A stretch of 64,000 nucleotides of DNA from Owenia fusiformis (taxonomy: Eukaryota > Annelida > Polychaeta > Sabellida > Oweniidae): assembly GCA_903813345.2 (NCBI GenBank), contig CAIIXF020000008.1, positions 34,310,867 to 34,374,866 of the forward strand, read 5' to 3'. Position numbers and translations under genes: made by a program. Below, piece after piece: positions 11,290 through 20,800 of the stretch (position 1 is the first letter of the stretch; every line of letters starts with the position of its first letter). The notes under the pieces are model-generated. The model was not told the origin of the DNA and made no database searches. It saw only the letters and a list, made by a program, of their open reading frames with translations.

Positions 11290-11590
11290 ATCTCTACCAG
11301 GAATCACTAGTGAAATCATAGCTAAAAACTAGAGAATCTCTAGTCATTCACTAGTGAAATATGTGTCTCTAGCTCTGTCACTAGTGAAGTAGAGATGTCT
11401 AGAGAAATCTAGCGATTAACTAGTGAAATACTAGAGAATCACTAGAGATGTCTCTAGTGATTCACTAGAGAATGTTACTAGAGAAGTCACTAGTAAGTTC
11501 TCTAGTCACTACTAGAGACTTCTCTAGCAGTCTCTAGTTTTCTCTATTTGCTACCTCCATATATTTTCTCTAGTATTTCTCTAGTATTTA
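11290..11590. repeat. CTAG-rich subterminal repeat block (copy B, left end)
   Basis: Inverse copy of the block at 1540-1800, differing at only a handful of bases. It is dense in ACTAGTGA and CTAGAGA words just inside the element terminus. Confidence 0.7.
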
Positions 11591-11729
11591 TAAAAAAATA
11601 CTAGTTTGATGGTAAGAATAAGAATGTCTAGATATATCTATTATAAAGCAAAACATGTTTCTTGTGCTTAACATAGGTAAATTACATACATCTGTTCTTT
11701 ATGATAACAATAACACAATTAGAAATGGC

Positions 11730-12481
11730 TTAAAGTGTCTCACATATTCGATCAAAATTTGCCATGCAAACATGTTAGTCTACTTAACTGGCCCCCCTTG
11801 CTGTAACAAGGAACACAAAACACATTGAAACGTAAACATAAACCAATTAGTCAGACGATCACTTCACTATGAAAGTTAGGGGTGTTCAAGGCAAATGTGT
11901 ATTAGCAGAATACGCTGTGTGCATGGACTAACACAATGTCAGTGGTCATTTACTGTGTCAACTTAGTAACCCTTGCATATCGTGCTCACTCGAGTATTGA
12001 ATAATTTTTTTTATGATCTAAATGTTTGTGGTTTATAAAAAATTGTGATATATTTTAGTTGGAAATACATTAATAAATATATTCATTCAAACAGCACTAG
12101 AATGCGGGAAGAAAGAGCAATGGTGACAAAATGCAGACAGAATTTTCCGTAAGGGTTTCAAACATTTCTGGACACAATCATACACGTAGTTCATGTGTAC
12201 TGTTATTTTTAGTGATGTATTTATAGATATAATTTCACGTATTAAAATCATATTTTCCAGCAATGACTTCAAATTCGGAACCACCCTCATATCACATTTT
12301 CTTCAATAACTCCAAACATGTGTAAACATTGACCATGTGCATATGAATTCAGATTTCACGAGCTCTTTTCTATTCGAGTACCTCATACACCCCTGCATGG
12401 ATTTGAGTTGGATTCGCCTTTTATACGTGAGTCGGTACACATCGCAAACGCTGATTGGATAAAGATTGCGAGAATCTTTAA
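11730..12481. mobile_element. Nested TTAA-flanked insertion, 744 bp
   Basis: TTAA occurs at 11730-11733 and again at 12478-12481. The equivalent site in copy A has a single TTAA (1370-1373) with the same flanks on both sides, so this is a clean filled/empty pair. Reading outward to inward, the ends are AGTGTCTCACA and, inverted, AGATTCTCGCA: short imperfect terminal repeats. TTAA duplication is the hallmark of piggyBac-type (and some Kolobok) insertion. No transposase is visible, so it is non-autonomous. Confidence 0.82.
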
Positions 12482-12595
12482 CAAGTATTTTGATAATATC
12501 ATAGAAATGAAAACATAAAAATGATTTATTACATTTTATTACACATAATTCTAAAAACCAAGTAAATACTGTATAAATGGTAATTTTGCCAATCA

Positions 12596-13136
12596 TTAAA
12601 TATGCTTACTTTCTAATTTTTGCCAAGTTCGGAAAATGAAATGTCGGAAATATTGTCTTAATAATGTTATCCAATATTCCTGTATCTGTTTCTCTACATC
12701 TATCTCAATGAAAAAAGCCCTGGGCTGGCCCTTGTCAGTCAGGCAGGGTATGTTGCAGTGAGTACACAAAACTCTTACTTCATTTTCAAAACCCTGGCTG
12801 CAGGTCTCACACACATGATGTAATCGTATGTGGGTATGTCCTCCAATAAGGAAGGCCTTATGTAAATGATGAAGTGACTGAAGATGTACAGGATTGGATG
12901 TTGTTTGAAGGTGAAGTCAAACTATTTCTATTAGATTTTTTATAAAATAATGTATACGTAGTATTGAATTTAAGACTGTGGTCTATGATGAGAAGGATAC
13001 TCTCCAGTGTGGATATTTGACTGCCTCTATACAGGGATTCATCTTTCAAAGATGTCAGATTGTCAACTAAATCTACTTCATCATCACTCTCTAAATCTAT
13101 TCTTTGTCTCTTCATCTTGTGCTTACTTGCGCTCAT
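12596..13136 (-). pseudogene. Transposase-like zinc-finger fragment (copy B)
   Basis: The predicted peptides are identical to those in copy A (715-1255): a charged N-terminal segment (12858-13136) and a His/Cys segment with CETC and CTHC pairs (12596 to about 12866). No downstream catalytic region is present between it and the left terminus at 11270. Copies A and B conserve the peptide exactly. That is explained equally well by recent divergence and by selection. Confidence 0.45.
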
Positions 13137-13249
13137 CTGGCGCTCAACAATGCCATTTTATTTTTTCCTATTATAGCAATATAATATTGCTTCTGATTGG
13201 CTCAATTGTATAAGGTTCAAGGTTTTATTTCAATAATTAGATATTAATG

Positions 13250-15240
13250 CCTTGTCTTATAAAATGACATATCTCAAAATGTCAATTGCTTTCTTGATTA
13301 TTGAGCTGAAATACTTTGGCATTTTGAGTGTTACCACAATTGTATCTTACATTTATGAGAAGCGATTAAAACTTCAAAAAACACTTGTAACTTTATCAAT
13401 AATTGTGCTAGAATTTTCAAAAACACACCATTTTAAAGCAAAAAATATAATCTTGCAAAATAGATAGATAAAATGAAAACATTTTATAAAATCTAGGAGT
13501 TGACTTTCAACAGTCAGCCAAATATTTTAGATAATACCAGGGCTAATTATAATTTCTCTAGTTTAAAACTATTGGAAAGGTGAAATAGTTATGACAATTA
13601 TATCTAAAAACACTTCTAAATTCTTTAATAATTGCACTATATTTTTCAAAAACACACCATCTTAAAGCAAAAAATATGATCTTTCAGAAAAAATAGATAA
13701 AATTACTTTTTTGTATAAAATGTAGAATTTGATTTTCAACAGGCAGACAAATATTTTAGATAATACCAATGCTAATTATAAGTTCTCTAGTGATTTCTCT
13801 AGCAACCACAAATGGCACTTCAAACTTCTGCAATGATTTCATTGTAGTTATCAAATAAATACTATTTTAAAGAAGAAGATATTATTTTTAGATTAAATAA
13901 GACATTTTATGACTTGTAAAAGTTAATTTCAACAGTTATTAGACATTTGCTGGAATTACACCACAAAATCCGCTAAAACGTTTTAGTGGAAGGCGCTTTA
14001 CAAAATCGCCATTCTGATTACACCAACATTTCTAAAGCGTCTTAGGAATTATATATTGGAATTACACCTGTTTTTTCTAAAACGCCTTTCGTGCACTTTT
14101 AATGATGTAGTTATGGATAATATCCAGCATACATATATGAGTACATCTCCTGTAAATATATTCTTTTTGCATCTAAGACAAAACTGATCTTCCATAATTT
14201 GATTAAAAATGCATGACATTGCATTATTTTTATTTATCTTTATCATAATAAAAAAGGTAAAAGAAAAACATGTACATATTCTCTGAAGATAACACTTGAT
14301 TTCGATGTGAACTGGCGACCATCATCCATTTTTCAATTTAGATATAGCCAGATAGCAGCGTGACCACACGTGGTGACCGGATGTCTCATCATGTATCAAA
14401 TGTTTCAAATGTATCAAATATTTCGTTTAGGACAAATGTTAAAAACTAGTAGAAACCCGGGTAAGGCTTCTTACAAAAACCGATCGGTATTACACTGCAC
14501 ACTTAAAACGCCTAACGACTTATGCCGTTTACTAGTGACAAGGGTTCTTGGAGTTTTAGAAAAGCGCTTTTGTAAAACCGCAATCGTGATTACACCTAAT
14601 TCTTAAACCTGGTTAAAACCGAAGAAGCTTTTGTAAAACGCCATGTGTAATTCCAGCAATTGTCTTCCATGAAACCAACTTGTAAATGTCTCTCATATTA
14701 AACTAGACATTAAGCTAGAATATGTATGGCATTTTTCATTTTAATACATTTCTAAATAATTTTTGCAATTATTGCACAATGCTTTTCAAATAAATACCAT
14801 TTTGAAGCAGAAAATATTATCTTGCACAGTAAAAATATATATAGAAATATTTTAGAAAATGCACAAGTTGACTTTGAATAGTCAGAAAAAGTGTGAAAAT
14901 ACCTACAAGGCTAATTGTAATGTCTCTAGTTTCAAACTCGGTGAAATAGGTTTGACAGTTATTTTTCAAAAACCTTCTAAATCATCCAATGATTACACTA
15001 GAAATGTCAGAAATTCTCTAGTTTAGAACTTTTGGAAAGGCAAATAATTATGAAAATTATTCTTAAAGACACTTCTAAATTATCCAATAATTTCACTAGA
15101 AATGTCAGAAACATACCATTTTAAAGCAGAAAATATGATCTTTCAGAATAAGTAAATGAAATGAAAATATTCTATAAAGTATAGAAGTTGATTTTCAACA
15201 GTCAGACAAATATTATAGATAATACCAAGGCTAATTATAA
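13250..15240. repeat. ~250-bp internal modules of transposon B
   Basis: Five or six diverged copies of a module are recognised by 'gctaattataa', 'cacttctaaatt', 'aacacaccattttaaagca' and 'tgattttcaacagtcagacaaat'. The array continues on both sides of the nested insertion at 13947-14659. Copy A carries the first modules at 1-600. Non-coding. Confidence 0.65.
13947..14659. mobile_element. Nested TIR element, 713 bp
   Basis: Perfect inverted ends TTGCTGGAATTACAC (13947-13961) and GTGTAATTCCAGCAA (14645-14659) interrupt the module array of the host transposon. The interior repeats the pair 'attacac' plus 'taaaacgcc' several times in both orientations, as in foldback MITEs. No target duplication is certain and no coding capacity is seen. 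Confidence 0.65.
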
Positions 15241-15249
15241 TGATGGTGA

Positions 15250-16508
15250 TGATTTTAATCAAGAAAGTTTTATTTTGCTCACATGAGTACCATGATGGTA
15301 CTCATATTTGCATCTTTTAATCAGGAAAATTGTATTTTGCTCAAATGAGTACCATGACGGTACTCATATTTGCATCTTTTAATCAGGAAAATTGTATTTT
15401 GCTCAAATGAGTACCATGATGCTACTCATATTTGTATCTTTTAATTAGGAATGTTTTATTTTGCACAGATGAGTACCAAAAATGGTACTCATATTCGCAT
15501 CTTTGAATCAGGCAAGCTCTAGTGTGCCCAAATGGGTACCAAGATTGGCACTCATATTTGCATCGTTTAATCAGTAAAGTATTATTGTGCTCAAATGAGT
15601 ACCATAGTGGTACTCATATTTGCATCTTTTAATCAGGAAAGTTTTATTTTGCTCAAATGAGTACCATGATGGTACTCATATTTGCATCTTTTAATCAGGA
15701 AGGATTTATTTTGCTCAAATGAGTACCATGATGCCGCTAATATTTGTATCTTTTAATCAGGAAAGCTTTATTTTGCACAAATGAGTACCATGATGGTACT
15801 CATATTTGTATCTTTTAATCTGGAAAGTTTTATTGTGCTCAAATAAGTACCATGATGGTACTCATATTTGCATCTTTTAATCGGAAAGTTTTATTTTGCT
15901 CAAATGAGTACCATGATGGTACTCATATTTGCATCGTTTAATCAGGAAAGTTTTATTTTGCTCACATGAGTACCATGATGGTACTCATACTGTATTTGCA
16001 TCTTTTAATCAGGAAAGTTTTATTTTGCTCAAATGAGTACCACAATGGTACTCATATTTGCATCTTTTAATCAGAAAAATTCTATTTTGCTCAAATGAGT
16101 ACCATGATGCTACTCATATTTGTATCTTTTAATCAGGAAAGTTTTATTTTGCACAAATGAGTACCAAGATTGGTACTCATATTTGCATCTTTTAATCGGG
16201 AAAGTTTTATTGTGCTCAAATGAGTACCATGATGGTACTCATATTTGCATCTTTTAATCGAGAAAGTTTTATTGTGCTCAAATGAGTACCATGATGGTAC
16301 TCATATTTGCATCTTTTAATCAGGAAAGTTTTATTTTGCTTAAATGAGTACCATGATGGTACTCATATTTGCATCTTTTAATCAGGAAAGTTTTATTTTG
16401 CACAAATGAGTACCAAGAACGGTACTCATATTCTCATCTTTGAATCAGGCAAGCTCTATTATGCCCAAATGGGTACCAAGATTGGTACTCATATTTGCAT
16501 CTTTTAAA
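15250..16508. repeat. ~62-bp satellite with a palindrome in every unit (~20 units)
   Basis: The unit runs 'tttgcatcttttaatcagg', 'aaagttttattttgctcaaa', then the palindrome ATGAGTACCATGATGGTACTCAT (given here only as its arms ATGAGTACCAT and ATGGTACTCAT). In several variant units both arms change together (for example 'gtaccaagattggtac' and 'gtaccaaaaatggtac' replace the loop), so the stem is kept. It lies wholly inside transposon B. Confidence 0.88.
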
Positions 16509-17339
16509 CTAAATTTTGTATCTAAATATAACCCAATGACAAGCGGTTTAAATTACAGTTACATATCAATGTCAAAATAAGAAATATTTTCGAAGTGAAA
16601 CTTGCATGCTACCTGTACGTTAATAAATTTACTGAAATGCATCTTGTATTACTTTCGAGTTTTGCTTCACTGCGCCGACTATTATCTATCTTTGCCTATA
16701 GTGGGTTTTTGCCAACAATATTCTACAAACTGCTTGATGAATCTATTATATGTTTGGTAGATCACTAGAAATAAATGTAAAATGTATTTTACGTTCAGAA
16801 ATATGGAATTAAACCCACGTCCTCCATTTGCAGCTTAACTGTACCCTATTTCCCTTTTAAATGTGGTCACATGGTAGGGTAGTGTGAAAATGGCCACCAT
16901 TTTTAAACGATCTGCAATTTTGAAAGTTGGGTTTTGAACAGAACTTCTACCCCCATAGGCTATATGTTTACAAAATATGAACAAAATCGGGCCAAATGTA
17001 TTTGAGTTATCTCCCAGATGTGCAAACGGCTGTATGTACAGACGTGTAGATGGATGGAGGCGTTCGCTATATTCCTCAGGATTTCATTTGATTGGGTAAT
17101 AAATATATAAACCAAATATATTGCATTGCTACAAGTGTATGAGACGTTATCCTTAATAAAAGTTCAAATCAAGATCATAACTCATTTATAATATCAGCAT
17201 TTTAACATGTTTACCAAGATAAAAAATACAATAGATTCTGAAGTAGTAATTTTGCAATTAATATTTTGGATTATATCTTTGCATATAATACTGCCACCCT
17301 TTGGCAAATAAGTGAACTAATGGTAAATGTACTGAATTA
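16509..17339. other. Unique-looking interior of transposon B
   Basis: AT-rich sequence between the satellite and the right CTAG-rich end. I see no reading frame or repeat that I recognise. 16860-17060 contains words typical of dispersed invertebrate repeats ('gggccaaatgtatttgagttat'-like), but I cannot assign a family. Confidence 0.4.
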
Positions 17340-17515
17340 AGAATGCTAGAGAAATACTAGAGATTTACTAGAGAGAGCTATTCACTAGTTAAAGTAGAGA
17401 TTACTAGAGAACTAAGAAATGTCACTAGTGATTCTCTAGTGAATTACTAGAGACACTGAACTAGAGAAATCACTAGTGAAACACTAGCTACTAGAGAGTT
17501 CTCTAGAGATAGAGA
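17340..17515. repeat. CTAG-rich subterminal block (copy B, right end)
   Basis: Same word composition as 1540-1800 (CTAGAGA, CACTAGTGA, TCTCTAG) but diverged in order. It sits just inside the right terminus at 17530. Its presence at both ends confirms the element boundaries. Confidence 0.7.
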
Positions 17516-17533
17516 AATTTTTGGTGAGGGTAG

Positions 17534-17655
17534 CTGAATACCTCAGTTGACCAATCAAAGTGCAGCTGTATACTTCAGTTAACCAATCAGAGTGCACTTG
17601 TATACTTCAATTGACCAATCAGAATACAGTTGCATACACCTTTTGACCAATTAGA
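17534..17655. repeat. ~38-bp minisatellite, 3-4 units
   Basis: Units read 'ttgaccaatcagagtgcact' then 'tgtatacttcag'. The array lies between the transposon edge and the last PSME4 exon in the window. It carries a CCAAT word in every unit, but nothing indicates a promoter here. Confidence 0.7.
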
Positions 17656-17677
17656 AAGAAGATTTTAAATTACTCAC

Positions 17678-17832
17678 CCTTAACCTGATGGTTATTGGTG
17701 TTTGTTGTCTGGACATCTTTAAGCATTGTTAGACTAGGCATGAGTTGTTCTATAAATTCTTCACGTTTTGGTGCAGTTAAGTTCTCTCCAGATGGAACAT
17801 GGAAGTCGTACATTAAAATGCTGGTTAAAACA
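17678..17832 (-). CDS. PSME4: PSME4 exon 21 (last in window)
   Basis: Follows acceptor ...TTTCAG and encodes [20 protein letters not shown] onward, matching the VLTYIFM region of PA200. It ends one base into a codon at a GTGAGT donor (17676-17677 on the opposite strand), so a further exon is expected. None was found downstream in the window. Confidence 0.85.
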
Positions 17833-20800
17833 CTGAAACAACAACATTCAGAGAGACTTGATTTCTTGCAATTAAATTACATTCTGATTTCTAAACTTTT
17901 GATTCACTGCATCAGATTAATTGTTTCAAAGATCAATCATCAGTCAGATTAAGTTATATGAAAAAATTAGAAATTATTTTTATTTTACAAGACAAAAAAA
18001 TTCACATTATTTCCTTAGACATTTATTCATCACAATTATTATCAGAAAGAATCCTGGGAAACCCTTACCTGCCCAATCTGTCTCTGACGTTCTTATAGGC
18101 ATGAGTGAGATATGGTTGAAGATACTGCAAAAGTCTGTGGAGCAACTGGTTCACACGCCACTCCTGTTGAGCTAGGACACCCTGTAGTACATAAAGTCGG
18201 CTGAAATATAATACAGAGTGAGTCACATGTTCAGAACATCCTGTAGTAAACAGAGTCGGTTGAAATACAAAACAAAGTGTGTCACATATACAGAACACCA
18301 TGTACAGTAGAACAGAGTCGGCTGAAATACGATAAGTCAGTCACAAATACAGGACACCCTGTAGGACAATGAGTCGGCTGAAATACAATATGCAGTTTTC
18401 ATGATATGTTTATACACCAGGTGATATTATATATAATAACGAGGGAAAATTTTGATATCAATAATGGGGTTGTTATTACTGATTTATTCCATGATTACCA
18501 ATACCATCCTGATACCTGTCCTGGTTTGTAATATATGTAAGTTATTGTATTTACTGTAGCAATCACTGGTTAAATTTCACCCACCTTGCATCATTAAAAG
18601 AGCCACCAACTCCTCTCAGTGGATCCTCCATAAGAAGTTCAAACAATGGATGAAACTGTCTAGGGTCCCGATCCTGGGACATAGTCGCGAAACATGTCCC
18701 CCAATCCTCGACAGTTTCCACTGTCATATTATTCAGAGCAGTTCGTAAAACTGGACACAGCCACTCCCACATGGCCGTCACTTTTTCATAAGGCCAGTTT
18801 TTTGATCCGCGGACAAGACCCGCGATTATCTCAGCACCGACACGTTGGCTATAGTCATGTGTGTCGTGAGCTGTGTCTGCGACCAGTCTTTCTACATGGG
18901 GCTTATACACAGGCAGGAATGTATCTCCAAAATTCCTGAATAGTCCCTGAAAGTGTAAAAGTTAGAACATTTTGATATCCTAGACCTTATTAATTGTCAT
19001 CCATCTCTCCACAATTTAGATAGTACACTGTAAGTAAAATTCATGAAGATCCTGTAAACAGCAATTTTTGCAACTAAACTAGCATATCTAAATGAATATT
19101 TATGATGGTATATGATTTAGCTGACAAAACTTTTCAACATGTAAACATTTCATACATGAATCTGAAAACCAATAAAAACATGCACTATAAACTACATGTA
19201 TGTATGCTTACTTTGAATAGTAAAAAGTTCTTTGAGTTGAATTTGTCGCGTCCTTTCTGGTCCTCTAGAGTTAGATAATGCACAAACTTTGCCACATAGT
19301 CTGCATCTGAGAAACTTTCAAATATTGGCTTCTCTTCCTCTGATAAATCCTCCAGTTTTCTATCTAATCTTGGCTGTTGTGCTGCAGGGGCATAGGTGTA
19401 CATGTGCCTAAAATAAGAGAGTGTAGGTGTACATGTGCCTAAAATAAGAGGGCATAGGTGTACATGTGCCTTAAATAAGAGGGCATATGTGTACATGTGC
19501 CTTAAATAAGAGGGCATAGGTGTACATGTGCCTAAGATAAGGGAGAATATGTGTAGATATGCCTAAAATAACAGGGCATATGTGTACAGGTTCCTAAAAT
19601 AAGAGGGCATAGGTGTACAGGTTCCTAAAATAAGATATTTGGTGTACATGTGCCTAAAATAAGAGGGCATAGGTGTATATGTGCCTAAAATAAGAGGGCA
19701 TAGGTGTACATGTGCCTTAAATAAGAGGGCATAGGTATACATGTGCCTAAGATAAGGGAGAATAGGTGTACATATGCCTAAAATAACAGAGCCTTTGTGT
19801 ACAGGTTCCTAAAATAAGAGGGCATAGGTGTACAGGTTCCTAAAATAAGAAGGCATAGGTGTAAATGTGCCTAAAATAAGAGGGCATAGGTGTACATGTG
19901 CCTAATAAGAGGGCATAGGTGTAAATGTGCCTAATAAGAGAGAATAGTTGTACAATATGTCTCTAAAATAAGATGGCATAGAAATATTAATACAAAGGTA
20001 ACAGTTGTTTCTGAACTGTGAGGGCATATGCGAATATGAAACATGAGGGAAGAGGTGTACAAAAGTCTGATATATGAAGATATAGGCAAATAAAATTAAA
20101 GCAGAGCTGTACAATGTACATAGGGCTGAAAGATAGGGCTAATGCCTCCATAAATATAAAAAATGCTCAATTTAAAATCTTACTTTGGCCATGCGTAGTA
20201 GCCCCAAAAGGTTTTGTGAATCAAGGTGGTTTTATCAAAGTCTTCCTTTGTAGTTGGCACTGTGTCTTTGTTGTAAACATGCCATTGGTTGTCAGCCCGA
20301 TCACCAGGCCTCATTGGGGCTGTCGCCAGGGGGCGCTGTGTACCACTAAGGGCATACGGGTCTATCTCTACTTTCTTGAATTTTTGTTTTTGCTGCTGTA
20401 GTATAGCAGCCACTGAACTAACACATAGCTGAAAAAATATAATTTTTCAAATTATTGTTTCATAAATCAATGTGTTGTTCTTATACCATCCCTTATAAAG
20501 TGCAAATGCACAACTCCATTTTCTCCATATTATTTATCAGATAAATTATTACTTCTTGTTACTTCTTGTTTCAGAAAATAAATGAAAAACTTTATAAAGA
20601 AAACATTGGCATGTCTTTAGAAAGGATAACTTAACACAGAATAAAATTCTGGCTAATGACTCATTCTCCTAAATCTTGCAACTTGAAAAATGATTTAGCA
20701 ATCTAACCTACCTTTCTGACTGTGAGAGTTTCACTGATAAGGTTTTTCATGAATAACCTGACGCCATTTACAGGCATCCTGACATCAAAGCGTAACATCA

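Larger units (their letters stand above)
11270..17530 (+). mobile_element. Complete 6.26-kb DNA transposon, copy B
   Basis: The left end starts CCCTCACCAAAAAT at 11270. The right end is its inverse, ATTTTTGGTGAGGG, ending at 17530. The terminal repeats agree over about 27 bases with one difference. TA lies just outside both ends (11268-11269 and 17531-17532), consistent with a 2-bp target duplication. Inside are CTAG-rich subterminal blocks at both ends, a nested TTAA insertion (11734-12477), a transposase-like fragment (12596-13136), roughly 250-bp modules (13250-15240) interrupted by another TIR insertion (13947-14659), and a palindromic satellite (15250-16508). No complete transposase is present, so this is a non-autonomous or decayed copy. 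TA duplication plus the zinc-finger fragment suggest a CMC/Mirage-like family; unproven. Confidence 0.8.

Noticed and set aside
14370-14606. 78-codon plus-strand frame
   Set aside because: Lies within the nested MITE and follows its module repeats; no domain.
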